The notes below the pieces were generated by a model. The model worked only from the letters and a program-made list of their open reading frames with translations, did not search any database and was not told where the DNA came from. A DNA stretch of 64,000 bases from Halicephalobus mephisto (lineage: Eukaryota > Nematoda > Chromadorea > Rhabditida > Panagrolaimidae): assembly GCA_009193035.1 (NCBI GenBank), contig SWDT01000120.1, forward strand, positions 248,001 through 312,000, written 5' to 3'. The translations under genes were made by a program, and so were the position numbers. Shown here piece by piece: positions 15,201 to 27,872 of this stretch. The first letter of the stretch is position 1. Each line of letters begins with the position of its first letter.

Positions 15201-18200
15201 GTGTGATGAACCGTATTTGAATCAATTGCCTGAAATTTTTAATTCCCAAAATATAAATTTTAAATTCTTTAATTGCCAAAGTATAAAAATTTCTAATTCC
15301 CAAAATATAAATTTTTAAAATTCTTCAAATTTTTTAATTTTCAATATATAAAATGTAATTTTCGAAATATAAAATATTAAAAAATTTCAACTTTTGATAT
15401 GTAATATTTCAAGCCTTTCAATATATCAAAAAACTTAGTTTTTTTAAAATATCCAATATATCGAATATTTTTTAATTTTTGATATATCAAAAAATTTAAT
15501 TTTTTTTAAATATTCAATATGTCGAATATTTTTTATTTTTTTAATTTTTGATATATCAAAAAACTTAATTTTTCAAAAATATTCAATATGTCGAATATTT
15601 TTTATTTTTTAAATCTTCAGTATTTCAAGTTTTTTAATTTTTGATATATCGAAAACTTAATTTTTTAAAAATATTCAATATGTCGAATATTTTTTATTTT
15701 CAATATGTTAAAATTTCCTTAATTCAGTAAGTTGTCAATCATGGCTATTATGTCCAGATCTTCTTGGAAAAAAGATCCTAATCTTTCTGGATTTAAGTCG
15801 CGCAGAAATGTCCATTGTTCTCAATGAAAGGCAATTTATCGGCTTCATGATAGAATCGCCAAAAGTCTCAGTAAGCTTTTCTTTAAAGCGGAACGGAGCA
15901 GATGTTCAATGAAAACATTTTGACATTCAAAACTAGTGCCAGCTTATTCAAAATCAAACTACTTTAAAAATAAAAAATAATTTTTCTTGAAAATTAAAAA
16001 AATCAAATTATTTTAAAAATTAAAAAGTAATTTTTTCGAGATTGTCTTGATGGAAATTTACAAAAGTTGGCAGAAACTACAGTAAGCTAGTAATTTTAGA
16101 CTATTTCGTAATCGCAATTTTTGAATTAATTTTTTCGTGATTTTTAAAATAATTAAAAACTTCTAAAACAAAGTCATACAGGGTACCTAACCCTTTATCT
16201 ATCTTTTAGGGTTAATTTTCATATATAGAAGTATTAATTAACCCTCTATCTATCTTTTAGGATTAATTTTCATATATGAAAACATTAATTAACCCTCTAT
16301 CTGTTTTTTAGGGTTAATTTTCATATATAGAAATATTAATTAACCCTCTATCTACCTTTTAGGGTTAATTTTCATATATGAAAACACTAACATATGTCCT
16401 GAAAACCACAAAATTCCCTAAGGACGATTTTTTGTAAAATTAAAATCCTTACTTTTACAAGCCCCACTGCTCGAGAAGTACAAATACTAGAAAACATGGA
16501 TGAAACTGCATCTTGACCCGCAAAAGATGAAGTAGTAATCATTAACGAAGCGTCTTTGGCGATCGGATAAATGTGGCCTGTTACGTAGTCGTGGACTCCA
16601 CTGACGGTCCTTCCTATGTCGTCTTGAAGATCGACTCTTTGAGCGTCTTTCCAGAACTCCAGGTACACAATCGAGATCCGAATGTTCAAATCTCTAGCAA
16701 TCATCTAAAGTGAAGAAGTTATAAAAAATATAAAAATTATATAAAAAATTTGGAAATTATATTAAAAACTTGAAAATTATGTAAGAAATTTGAAAATTAT
16801 ATAAAAAAAATATAAAAATTATATGAAAAATATAAAAACTGCATAAAAAAATATAAAAATTATATAAAAAATACTTTAAAAGTATAAAAATTACATAAAA
16901 AAATATTAAAATTATATGAAAAATTTAGAAATTATATAAAAAAATAAAAAACCAACGAAATCTGCAATGTTGATCGCTTCTAGTAAATATTGAATAATTT
17001 GATCATCATTGAAATGAAAATCTGTCATCATTTTGTGATCCGATATTATTGCAAGTTCAATGTATTTCGTTTGTCGAGAAACATCACGTTTATATCTGTG
17101 AATTCCCATTGTTTCAATCGCAGCTCCACACGACAATCCATGATTCCAAGAAGTGTAAAAAAGTACATGAGGATGTCTGCGACTTCTGTCTCCTCCATCA
17201 AGAGGCCACAGACCAAGTGCCGTGCCGTTCTCGAAAGCAATAATACCTCTGAAAATTTCGAAAATCGTTAAAATCAAAGTCAATCGAGATGTCGAAATAC
17301 AGTGGAATCTCTATATAACGCACCCAGGCCATAAGGCACGGTTCCAGTGCGTTAGTTTGGCCCGCATACAAATTTGCGAAAATTTAAGGAATTTTAGTCA
17401 TATTCGACTCTCAATATAAGACACTCCATGCTATAAGGCACGATTTTAAGGAATTTTAGTCATATTCGACTCTCAATATAAGACACTCCATGCTATAAGG
17501 CACGATTTTAAGGAATTTTAGTCATATTCGAACCTTGATAAAAAGCACCTTGCGATATAAAGCACGATTTGTCCGGTTCCTTCAGGGTGCCTTATATCGA
17601 GATTCCACTGTATTTGAGTTCCGAAAATTTACATCGTGGAAAATCATATTCCAAAATTCGTGTCCCAAACATCCAATTCCAACTACAATTCAAAAATTAA
17701 AGATTATTTTAAATAAAATTTTTACTTTAAAATAAAACTTTATAAAATTAATTTCTTTTATATGAAATTTTAAAAACTACTTTAGGACACAAAAGTTATA
17801 ATTTTTTTAAAATATAAGTATCTAAAAAATCATCTGGGACACAAAAATTAGGTAATTTTCTTTTTGAAGTGAAAATATTTTAAAAAAAATTATCTAGGAC
17901 ACAAAAGTTAGGTAATTTTCTTTTTGAAATAAAAATATTTAAAAAAAATTATCTGGGACACAAGAATTAGGTAATTCTCTTTTTGAAGTGAAAATATTTT
18001 TAAAAAAATTATCTAGGACACAAGAATTAGAAAATTATTGACTTTTGCCAGTGATTAATCCAACATACCTCAATCCGTTACAAGTCGAAATTGCGACGAA
18101 CGTAGTGTCATCGCCGTTTACAGTACCTTGATAAAAGCAATTTTCAATTTTATCATTGATTGGAGATTCGCCGGAAATATCCAATTTGTTAAATCTTGTT

Positions 18201-19227
18201 TCGTTTAAAAAAAGATAATCATTCAAATTTAGGATCAACTTCAATCTTCCTCCGATTAAAGAATTCGACCGTATGACGATAGTCACATGTTTGTAATGAA
18301 TATTCGAATTCAGGAAATAATTTCTCGTGTCTATTCCTATTCGTTCATTTTTATCCCGGACTTGAAATGGATGAACAATCTCAAATTTCCCTTCTTCCAA
18401 ATTACTGATGAATTCCTTGTTAGTAGCTGACTGCCGAAGATCGACTGAAACCCAAGACTTGATGGCTATACGATAATTGTCTCCCCTAGGATATTTGTTC
18501 CCCTGTGATTCCCGCTAATTCTCAATTTATTTTTAATTTTCCCACTTAACTAAAATCTGAAATGACTTCAGATACCAAATGAACTAATCCGAAAAAATAA
18601 AAATGATCTGTGTAAAATTTTTTTTAAATTACTTATCTTCTTCGATTTCCACTAATTCTGAATTTATTTTTAATTTTTCCACTTAACTGAAATATTAAGC
18701 TATTCTAACTATCAAAAACTAATATAAAAAAATTTAAAAATTAGATAAATTTTACAAAAAAAATTAAACTGAAATTCTCCAAGGAATTAAGTACAAAAAA
18801 GTTTATTTTTTTCGGTTTTAAATAGTTCTTGATTTTGATCAATAATTTAGGTTATTTAAAAATTTTAAAAAATTAGATAAATTTTATAAAAAAAATTGGA
18901 CTGAAATTCTCCAGGGAATTAAGTACAAAAAAATTTATTTTTTTAGGTTTTAAATAGTTCTTGATTTTAATAAATAATTTAGGTTATTTAAAAATTTTAA
19001 AAAATTAGATAAATTTTATAAAAAAAATTGAACTGAAATTCTCCAAGGGAGCAATATTCGAACATCCGTCTTAAATTTCGCTGTTCAAAATTACGAACAC
19101 ATCGAAGATACAAACAAGATTCAAAACCTCTGGCCATATGTTCGACAAATAAAAATTAAAAAAGAAACAAACCTTTGGCAAATCCCAATCCGATCAGGGA
19201 TAAAATAAATATGAAATTTATCGTCAT
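12270..19227 (-). CDS. ADAM metalloprotease-disintegrin, predicted protease-dead (UNC-71/ADM-1-like)
   Basis: Eight exons in reading order: 19227-19173, 18444-18069, 17248-16957, 16704-16453, 15229-14249, 13931-13591, 13549-12966, 12433-12270. Phases all agree; 1014 residues. Order: signal peptide (1-17), prodomain with the STCNGLRG block, basic cleavage site YKRD near 196-199, metalloprotease domain, disintegrin domain (loop ending CDVPEFC), Cys-rich domain, EGF-like repeat (about 648-671), TM helix about 704-728, and a cytoplasmic tail of about 285 residues. The zinc motif reads HSVGHILGFDH (341-351): the three His are kept but the catalytic Glu is Ser, so proteolysis is not expected. That matches the adhesion/guidance role known for C. 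elegans UNC-71. The orthology is inferred from architecture, not from an alignment. Confidence 0.9.
15240..15720. repeat. Tandem repeat in ADAM intron (tatatcaaaaa unit)
   Basis: About four imperfect units of roughly 75-85 bp carrying aatatgtcgaatatttttta and tttttgatatatcaaaaa fill the 5' half of the intron that follows the large metalloprotease/disintegrin exon in genome order. Confidence 0.7.
15960..16200. repeat. Interspersed repeat shared with the apyrase intron
   Basis: This stretch, including aaactacagtaagctagtaa and agtcatacagggtaccta, is near-identical to 43960-44160 in an intron of the apyrase gene. Both host genes are on the minus strand, so the orientation relative to transcription is the same. 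Confidence 0.8.
16189..16392. repeat. 51-bp tandem repeat, four copies
   Basis: Units start with aaccct at 16189, 16240, 16291 and 16342, each carrying ttagggttaattttcatata. A single unit occurs near 14145 in the next intron and another near 44170 in the apyrase gene. Confidence 0.88.
17300..17610. mobile_element. Pogo-like MITE in ADAM intron
   Basis: A 311-bp element with terminal inverted repeats starting cagtggaatctctatata and ending in the near-exact reverse complement (tatatcgagattccactg), flanked on both sides by TA, the target duplicated by Tc1/mariner/pogo transposases. No transposase is encoded. The inside holds a 62-bp tandem repeat (17386, 17448, 17510) made of sequence related to the ends. 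Confidence 0.8.
17790..18025. repeat. 62-bp tandem repeat in ADAM intron, about four copies
   Basis: The unit contains gggacacaaaaattaggtaa and tttttgaagtgaaaat. The last unit ends just before the 18069 splice donor region of the prodomain exon. Confidence 0.8.
18640..19050. repeat. About 121-bp tandem repeat in ADAM intron 1
   Basis: Three copies carry actgaaattctccaagg-like and ttaggttatttaaaaattt words. The rest of intron 1 (18445-18640) is unique-looking but has no exon that fits the phase between signal-peptide and prodomain exons. Confidence 0.75.
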
Positions 19228-19849
19228 TTTTGAAATTTTTTCATTTCTTAGAAAATACTGCAAGTTTTAAATTAATTTTTTTAAATAAAAAATGAACCAA
19301 ACACAAAGATGGAAAACGCGGCAAGTGTCCGGAAAAATCAAAAAATTAGAGGCCGCCGCGCAAACCAGACCAGGATCAAAAACTCGCCAAAGCATGCACA
19401 AAGGTCACAGCTCTGCGTTCCATCAAAGTTAAAGGTCAAGATTTCGAGCAAAAATTTGGATTTTCTCGTCGAGACAAAATTCAACTTTTTCTATCATATA
19501 TTTATTTTATTTAAAAGTTGATATATGAATTTTTTAAAATTTAAATTCTGTCCTAACACGAAAAGTTTGAATTTCACTTCGGATTCTGACTGTCAACTTT
19601 GATAGAACAGTTATATTTTATTGAATATGGACAACATCCAGGAAATTTAGGAGAATAAATTAAACTAAATTACTGGTGAAATTAATGTTCTATTTCATCG
19701 AAGTTCCACGTCAAATTTCGGACTTTTCATGGTAGGACAATTTTTTTCTATTTCAAAATTACGCAAATTGATAGTCTGAACTGGGAATATTAAATTAATT
19801 TTATCCAAATTAATCATCAAAATTCGACCTTGAATTTCGGACTTTTCGA
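19228..19849. other. Upstream region of the ADAM gene
   Basis: Should contain the ADAM promoter. A short GC-richer patch lies at 19310-19450. From 19555 on, the text (ctgactgtcaactttgatag) is related to the large inverted repeat at 29530-31380. No gene is supported. Confidence 0.4.
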
Positions 19850-20180
19850 ATTTGAAAAAAATTTTTATTAAAAAAAATTCGAATAAATTTTATCAATTTA
19901 GGTAATTTTTAAATAAGAAAAAATTTTTATTAAAAAATTCAAATAAATTTTATCAATTTAGGTAATTTTTAAATAAAAAAAATTTTTATTAAAAAAATTC
20001 AAATAAATTTTATCAATTTAGGTAATTTTGAAATAAGAAAAAAATTTTATTAAAAAAATTCAAATAAATTTTATCAATTTAGGTAATTTTTAAATAAGAA
20101 AAAAATTTTTATTAAAAAAAATTCAAATAAATTTTATCAATTTAGGTAATTTTGAAATAAGAAAAAATTAATAAATTTTG
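19850..20180. repeat. 62-bp tandem repeat, about five copies
   Basis: The unit contains caataaattttatcaattt-like and aggtaatttttaaataagaa words. A further partial copy is at 20270-20330. Confidence 0.85.
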
Positions 20181-20479
20181 TCTTAATGCGAAAAATAAAA
20201 TTTCGACTTTGAATTTTTTGATCAACTTTAATAAAATTAATCAAAATTCGACCTCGAATTTCGGACTTTTCGAATTTGAAAAAAATTTTTATTAAAAAAT
20301 TCAAATAAATTTTATCAATTTAGGTAATTTTTAAAATAAAAATTTTTGTTTTAACGCGAAAAAATTTAATAAAAATAAAATTCAAAAAATAATTTCATTT
20401 TTAAAAACTTATTTTCTTTATTTTTTAACTAGAAATTTTAAGTATTAAAATTTCGAAATAATTGATAGATCATTTCGGA

Positions 20480-20650
20480 GGAATGAGCAAAGATTCAAAA
20501 CTGGACATTGCCATTTCCAGAGAGGACAAGCTCGACTTTCTTCATCCCCGGTTTGTCGTCTGAAGTGAAAGGGCGGTCAGTGGCCCAGCTGGCGGCCATA
20601 GGCTTGTCTTCATCGAATGCAAAAATAAGCCTATGTCTTTTGAGTCTCCA
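20480..20650. other. GC-richer island, possible orphan exon
   Basis: This patch has gene-like base composition inside very AT-rich DNA. On the minus strand a frame open from about 20640 reads RLIFAFDEDKPMAASWATDR and continues to a TGA near 20495. A TAG|G acceptor-like site sits at its start. On the plus strand an ATG at 20482 opens only 26 codons. I do not recognise the peptide and could not join it to another exon. It may be a terminal exon, a gene fragment or part of a mobile element. Confidence 0.25.
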
Positions 20651-20959
20651 ATTGCGTGCAGTTTAAGGAACACAAAGGATGAAATGCCAATTTATGTCCG
20701 TTTATATCGAAAGGTATATAATAAGCTCATCTAGATTTACACAACCTTTCAAAAACGACAATTATTTTTACAATAGGTCCATAAAAATAAAATTAATCAT
20801 TTCTTGTAGGTGTATTATTGTAAAAAAACATCTGTTAGCCGATGAATAAGATAACAATCAAGGTTCGGCAAAGGAAGAACGGGGGCAATCGATAAATTTG
20901 GGGGAATTAGCACGTATAAATATATACCCAAATAGACTAGGCAAAAAAACAAAAATTGA

Positions 20960-21310
20960 TATATAAAAATAGTTATAAAATTAATAAATATGGTCAAAAT
21001 CAAGGTTTAGGAAAATTTAGAAAGGGTAGTCATGATAATAAACAAAAAATTTACATGATGAAGAGATACAGAAACGGGCTAAGCAAAAATAAAACAAAAA
21101 ATTTATATATAAAGTTAATTATAAAATTAATAAATATGGTCAAAATCAAGGTTTAGGAAAATTTAGAGAGTAATCATGATAATAAACAAAAACTTTTCGT
21201 GATGAAGAGATACAGAAACGGGCTAAGCAAAAATAAAACAAAAAATTTATATATAAAGTTAATTATAAAATTAATAAATATGGTCAAAATCAAAGTTTAA
21301 AAAAGTTAAT
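20960..21310. repeat. About 144-bp tandem repeat, three copies
   Basis: Units begin at about 20968, 21112 and 21257 and carry aattaataaatatggtcaaa. The rest of 20650-21830 is AT-rich and shows no gene. Confidence 0.8.
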
Positions 21311-21829
21311 CACGATAGCAGATAGAAATTTATATATATACGTCGATGTGCACAGAAATGAACTAAGGTTAATTAGAATAATAAACGAAAATTAATATAT
21401 AAAAATCAATTACAAAAATTAATAAATATGGTAAAACTCAAAATTTTAGAAATAAAAAGATATAATCGATATATGGAAGAACTACTCCATACGAACATGT
21501 ACATAAACTAAATAAAAATAAAATAATAAAAGTTATTTTAAAAATAATTAAATTTATATTACTGTAAATAGTACTTATGTAATTTGTTTAAAAAATAAAA
21601 ATCAGACTAACCATAGATAGGGATGATCGGCAAAAAAGAGAGAATTTATATATCCATATACAAATAAAAAATAAAATTAGATTACTTCCCAAAAAAATCG
21701 CATAACAAAATAACAATAAAAACAGAAATCAAAAATCGAAGAAATGAGATAATCCATAAAGAATGATTGATAAATGGATATTTATATGTACATAAATGAT
21801 CGTTTTTATTAGTGTTTTCATATAAAAAC

Positions 21830-22200
21830 ATCTATATAAATGTAAAAAAATAAAAATTAAGAAATAAGAAATAAAAGAACGCAAATGAGGTAATCGATAG
21901 GTAGAGAACAATTGATATATAACTAATTACTTACAAATAAATAATAGTTTTTATGAGAGTATTTTCATATAAAAACATCTATATAAATGTAAATAAATAA
22001 AAATTAAGAAATAAAAGAACGCAAATGAGGTAATCGATAGGTAGAGAACGATTGATATATAACTAATTACTTATACATAAATAATGATTATTTTTCAGAG
22101 TATTTTCATATAAAAACACCTGTGTAAATGTAAGTAAAATAAAAATTAAGAAATAAAAATGAGGTAATCGATAGGTAGAGAACGATTGATATATGAATGT
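21830..22200. repeat. About 140-bp tandem repeat, three copies
   Basis: Copies of gcaaatgaggtaatcgatag followed by tagagaacgattgatatat occur near 21880, 22020 and 22150. Confidence 0.8.
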
Positions 22201-22320
22201 GAGAAGAAGGTCCGAAGAGAAAAATTGCCGCCAAAACAGCAATCCGCGTTCCCACCAAGAATGGCCATCAGCTGTCCCTCCGATTCTTAATCTCCTTAAA
22301 TCTCTCACTTGAAGTTAAAA
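22200..22320. other. GC-richer patch downstream of the ankyrin gene
   Basis: Several frames are open on both strands over about 110 bp, including one plus-strand frame ending at a TGA near 22310. No start, splice or homology evidence picks one. It could be the 3' UTR of the ankyrin gene or an orphan exon. Confidence 0.2.
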
Positions 22321-22440
22321 AATTATTATTTATTCATGATTTATGTATAACTTTTAGGAACTATAATTAACTGATCTGAAGTACCGAATGTAGAGATTGC
22401 AGTGTGTACCAGTTAGAACAATGGAAATCCAAAAACGTGC

Positions 22441-24692
22441 TCAATCGCCGAGCGCGTCCAGTACCTTGTCAATTTCTTCAACTGCAGCCAGGGCTTCTCC
22501 ATGCCATTCATCATTGTTGAACCCCAGGACCTAGAGATTCTGTTTATAATCCGTAAAACAATCAGTCGCAATAACGCGATCCAGAGATCAAGGAACCAGG
22601 AGATTTGATGGCTTCGGAGATTGCTCATCACGATTGCCTTCAAAACTCCAACTACAGAAAAGGATAAAGTTTATCCACATACCTTAGGGTCATCAAAGTG
22701 CTGATCTTCTGTCTGCGTCGAAATTTCCACTTTTTTGTTCGATTGAAGAGTAAGATTATTGCTGAAAAATTACAATTTAAAAAATAAACTTTTTCATTAT
22801 CAAATTTAAAAAAATAAACTTTTTCATTATTAAAATTAAAAAAAATAAACTTTAAACATTAAAATTTAAAATTTAAAAAAAATAAAATTTTAAAGTAGTT
22901 TTTTTTTAAATTTTCGAATTCCCGCGAGAAATCAGAAATGTGTATAAATAAAAATTCTTTAAAATTATAAAAATGAATTTTGAATAATTTTGAAAAATTA
23001 AAAAAATAAATTAAAATAAAAAGTTTTAGAAATATTGAAAATTGATTTTAAGTAATTTCGAAAAATAAAAATTCTTTAAAATGTTGAAAATGGATTTTGA
23101 ATAATTTCGAAAAATTAAAAAAATAAATAAAAATAAAAAGTTTTAAAAATTGATTTTGAATAATTTCGAAAAATTAAAAAAATTTACAAAAATAAAGTTT
23201 TTAAAATTATAAAATGGATTTTGAATAATTTCGAAAGTGGTTTTTGAGTTTTAAAATACTGTTTACAAAAGATAAGTACTTACTGTGTACTTTCGTCACC
23301 TCCGGAGAGGAATCCCGAGCTGGAATCCAAAGTGTCGCTTCTCTTGTAGCTTTTAGGAACAGGAAGTGTGTTGTCAGCAAATCCGCCGTTCGGATACGGA
23401 TCCACAAATCCCGGGCCCGTGGTTCCGGCGTAGACCAAATCCGAACATGAATGTGAAATTTTATTTTTTTTCATTTTACTTCCAGTGGATACTGTAATTA
23501 TATGTTGAGCGATTACAGTATATCCTCTCATGATGGCAATTTGTTCGGGAGTTTGACCAGCATAATTCACGATGGATATATCAGAACCGATTTCCATCAA
23601 GTACTTCACCATCGATAATTGGTTGTTTATCGTTGCCAGATGAAGAGGAGTATTGCCTCTGGCATCACCTATGGAGAGAATTTTTTTTCTTTTTTTTTTA
23701 GGCCAAATATCGAGGAGCAGTTTCGCCACTTGGACGTGACCCCCGAAGGCGGCACAATGGACGGCGTTGGCCCGGTCGTAGGTGGGCCAGAGAACGGCTT
23801 CGGACCCGCTTCTGGAGGCAGTTCTGAGCCATCGGACGATTGCCACATGACCTGACAATGCAGCCACATGAAGTAATGATTGACCTTTAGATGTCAAAAC
23901 AGATATATCTCCTCTGGCTTTTTCAATAAGATACCGTAAACAATCCAAAGATCCGCCTTGAGCCGCGTAAATACTCGGAGTACAGCCAAATTTATCTTTA
24001 TAATTTGCCATTTTTTGATCGTATTTTGTTACAATTCTTAAAAATTCCAAATTTCCGTTTAATGAAGCCACATGAATAGGCAGAAGTTGAGAATCGTTCG
24101 GAAGCACGGCCAATTGCCGTCCGAACCTCCGGAGCAGCCACAGGGCGGTCTCGTTGTCGTTCCTGGCCACGGCAGCCATCAAGCAAGAAGTGCCGTTTAT
24201 GTCCCTGTGCATAGCTCTCGTTATACTTACTTTCAAGGGTCCTTTTAGTAACTTTTCGATGAAATCGGATCTTCCTGAAGCCGCAGCAATCAAAATCGGC
24301 GTTTCTTTTAAATTATTTTCACAATCGGCTAAATCATTAACAACATCCAACAAGTAATCCACAATTTCGATTTGACCATGCTTGATCCCCAGATGTAACA
24401 TGGTTCTGTTTTCAACGTCGACTTGATACAACATGTGCTTCGGGACCTTCTGGAGACATCCAAGATGTCCGTTTTTGACCATTCTAAACGGACAACTACA
24501 GCATTGAGTCGAAAAAACCTCGAATTCGTTCAGCGGATTTTGGGACATGGATCCTGTTCGGAATGATGGAAGGGTCGACGAACAATATTCCCTTTCACGA
24601 ACTGGTCTGTGCTCGAGGTAATCACTCGACCGCGTGACGTGAAGTGTCTTCTCAGATCTGGGTTGAGTTGGATATTCAAAAACCCTTCCCAT
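22441..24692 (-). CDS. Ankyrin-repeat protein
   Basis: Exons 24692-23284, 22761-22683 and 22530-22441 join in phase to 525 residues. The start codon lies 7 bases after a TTTTTAG acceptor, which suggests trans-splicing at the 5' end. About nine ankyrin repeats run from residue 95 to 395 (for example GNTPLHLATINNQLSMVKYL), preceded by a Cys-rich stretch (CCSCP) and followed by a Ser-rich linker. The last exon adds a short acidic helix ending EEIDKVLDALGD. Ankyrin arrays are protein-binding scaffolds; nothing here gives a catalytic role. The phase-consistent last exon skips an alternative acceptor that would stop after three codons. I cannot assign the family beyond ankyrin repeats. Confidence 0.8.
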
Positions 24693-25049
24693 ACTATTTC
24701 TAAAAATAAATAATCAGTCATATTATAAAAATTCAAAAATAATTTTTTTATAAACCTCCCGAAACGAATTTTTACACTTTTTCAAAAATTACAGTAACCT
24801 ATAAAGTAATTTTAAGCTTGTACAATGATTATTTACTAATTAATTTTATATTATAAAAATTCAAAAATAATTTTTTTATAAACCTCTCAAAACAAATTTT
24901 TAGACTTTTTTAAAAACTACAGTAACCTATGAAGTAATTTTAGGCTTATACAATCGTTATTTCGTAATGTTACAATGTGTTTTAATTAGTTATACTATTT
25001 TAAAAATTTGAAATTAAATCTTTAAATTATATTTTTTTTGGAAAATCTG
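24693..25049. other. Upstream region of the ankyrin gene
   Basis: Non-coding. Two imperfect copies of a roughly 125-bp unit containing attacagtaacctataaagt occur at about 24720-24960. Confidence 0.5.
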
Positions 25050-25900
25050 GAACGTTCTAGATTGGGATATCTACAAAAAATGTAACTTTTAGTTCAGTAA
25101 CAAATCCAAATCGTCACTATTATGTTCTAATTTTCGTCATAAATATTTAATATTCGAGAAAAATGTGACGATTTTGTCACATTTCGGAATTTTTAGAAAC
25201 CAAAAGTTACTTTTTTATGTAAGTTTAATGGAACTATACATTTAATATAATGGATCTGGCAAATCGGAGTCGTTTTAATGTATCCATATATCATATACAA
25301 TCCATCGATATCAACACAAAAACGTAAATTTTAGTTCAGTGACAAATCCAAATCGTCACTATTATGTTCTAATTTTCGTCATAAATATTTAATATTCGGG
25401 AAAAATGTGACGATTTTGTTTTATTTCGCAATTGTTACGAAATCAAAAGTTTTGTATTGGAACTGTTTTTGGATAGTGACTAGAAAGTCCTGATTTCAGT
25501 TGGAAATAGACACTATCCGAAATCTCTATACACAAAAACGTAAATTTTAATTCATTAACAAATAAAAATCGTCACTATTATTTTAATTTAATCAAAAATG
25601 TCGAATATCCATAAAAATGTGACGATTTTTTTTATTTCGCAATTGTTACAAAATCAAAAATTTTTTTGTATTGGAGCTGTTTTTGGATAGTGACTAGAAA
25701 GTCCTGATTTCAGTTGGAAATAGACATTATCCAAAATCTCTATACACAAAAAAAAGTAAATTTTAATTCAGTAACAAATAAAAATCGTCACTATTATTTT
25801 AATTTAATCAAAAATGTCGAATATTCATAAAAATGTGACAATTTTTTTTATTTCGCAATTGTTACGAAATCAAAAATTACGTTTTTGTGTGCAAAGTACA
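25050..25900. repeat. Array of GCACAAAAAA-family repeats
   Basis: Four related units of about 215-240 bp, starting near 25070, 25310, 25525 and 25740, carry aaaatcgtcactattatttt and the gatagtgactagaaagtcct core seen in the dispersed copies at 11285, 57728 and 63415. This looks like nested or tandemly expanded copies of one element. Confidence 0.7.
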
Positions 25901-26429
25901 TGATTTTCTGTACATTTTCTAAAATTAAAAGTTATCTATGAAATTATTAACAAATATTCAGAAATCAGCACTAACATTCAAGTACCGTATCCAGACCGGG
26001 TTACTTTAGTTGCTTCTAAAAATATCTAAATATAAAAATTAAATATTTTTAGAAATAATTTTTTCCAAATACAATTACTTCCAAAAATATCAAAGAACAA
26101 TTATTTCTAAAATTATTTAAATATAAAAAATAATTTTTAAAAATATTTAAATTTAAAAAAATTAAAAATAATTATTTTCAAAGTTATTTAAAAACAATTT
26201 TAAAAAATATTTAAATTAAAAAAAATTAAAAGTAATTATTTTCAAAGTTATTTAAAAATAATTTTTTGAAATTTTTTAAATTTAAAATAATTATTTTCAA
26301 AGTTATTTAAAAACAATCTTTTGAAATTACTTAAACATGAAAAAATTGAAAATAGTTGTTTTTGAAATTACTTAAGAACAATTATTTCCAAAAATACCTA
26401 AATATAAAAGCTAGAAACAAAACAGGTCG
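25901..26429. repeat. AT-rich degenerate repeat (ttatttaaaaacaatt unit)
   Basis: Imperfect units of about 60 bp fill 26030-26400. No gene is visible. Confidence 0.55.
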
Positions 26430-26830
26430 GATTTTGAGTGTCCCAATCGGACCCGAATAAGTAAAAACAGTTTCGACGAACATGGAAAGGAAGGACTTCG
26501 GTGGACAATCTGCGGTTAATCGGCTTTGGTTCCAAAATAGTCCTTAATTATGGAACTTTATCCATTTTTGGATAAATTTTCAAAAAAAAAAATAAAATTT
26601 TTCATCGAAGAAATCTCAGAGACAATTATTGGATAAAGTATGTTGACGGAAGGATAGTAGAAAACCGGATGTACCCCTCCTGGTCCCGGAGGATCGGCCG
26701 GAGGACCCTCGTCGAAGACACCACGATCCCGAGAGTGTGTCAACATTCCGCGGTAACTTTAAAGCCGCTTGACGACGCAACTCGCCTCATGAATGGTGTT
26801 CAAACAGGTTCTGAAGTGACATTTTCGAGA
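26430..26830. other. GC-rich island with open frames on both strands
   Basis: Two coding-like patches (26430-26550 and 26640-26830) stand out from the AT-rich surroundings. The second has a minus-strand frame containing FDEGPPADPPGPGG and a plus-strand stretch bounded by gaag|ga and cgcg|gtaact, which could be an internal exon. Neither could be joined in phase to the acetyl-CoA carboxylase exons downstream or the ankyrin gene upstream. Possible identities are an alternative first exon, a small unrecognised gene or a conserved regulatory block. Confidence 0.25.
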
Positions 26831-27872
26831 TATTACTAAAATCAAAACTCTTCAATATCATAAATAAGATTAAATTTTCTGAAAGACAAAGTAGTTTTAA
26901 ATTTCAAAAATAACAAACACATTCAAAAAATTAAAAATCAAAAAAACTTAAAAAATTAAAGATCAAAAAAATTTTAAATTTAAAAAAAATTGAAAATCTT
27001 AAAAATCTTAAATCTAAAAAAATTAAAGATCAATAATTTTTTAAATTAAAAAAAATTGAAAATCTTAAAAATCTTAAATCTAAAAAAATTAAAGATCAAA
27101 AAAATTTAAATTTAAAAAAATTGAAAATTTTAAAAAATAAATAAAATTTTAAAAAATTTAAAAAATTAAATTTTGGGTAATTTTCAAAAAAATAAAAATC
27201 TTGAAAATTTTTAAAAATAAGAAATTTTAGAAAATAAAAATTTTAAAAATAAAATAAATTTAAAAACCAATAAAATTAAAATTTATTGTTAATATGTTTT
27301 TAAACTATTAAAAATGGAAAATTTAAGAAATATATCTACTTTTTTCTAGAATTTTGTCTTATTTATTCAGATTCTCTAATATTGACTGTGTCAACATTCC
27401 AAAAAACTCACTAAAGTTATCAAGAATATTTTTGTTTTTTATTACATTTCAAAATTTATTTTTAAATTTTTTATATGGAATTTTTTTCAAAGTTTATATA
27501 TGAATTTTTATTTTTAAATTTTTTATATGAATTTTTATTTTCAAAGTTTATATATGAATTTTTATTTTTTAATTTTTTATATGAATTTTTTCAAAGTTTA
27601 TATATGAATTTTTATTTTTAACTTTTTATATGAATTTTTATTTTTTAATTTTTTATATGGAATTTTTTCAGTTTATATGAATTTTAATTTTTTAAATTTT
27701 TTATATGAATTTATATTTTTTAATTTTATATATGGAATTAAAAAAAATTGTTTCTAAAATTTATATATGGGATTTATTTTTGAAGTTTATATATGAAAAT
27801 TTGTTTTTAAAATTTGTATATAAAATTTAATTTTAAAATTTATATATGGAATTTTCCTTTTTTAATTTATAT
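26831..27872. repeat. AT-rich tandem repeats
   Basis: Units of about 60 bp built on aaaaattaaagatcaaaaaa fill 26940-27170. Units of about 45-60 bp built on tatatgaatttttattttt fill 27470-27870. No gene is visible between them. Confidence 0.65.

Noticed and set aside
22413..22643. 76-codon minus-strand frame as a separate gene
   Set aside because: A different frame of the same DNA gives the acidic terminal exon of the ankyrin gene with a good acceptor and matching phase.
23619..23855. Plus-strand frame with Pro/Gly-rich residues
   Set aside because: Antisense shadow of the ankyrin repeats, which have a phase-consistent three-exon model on the other strand.
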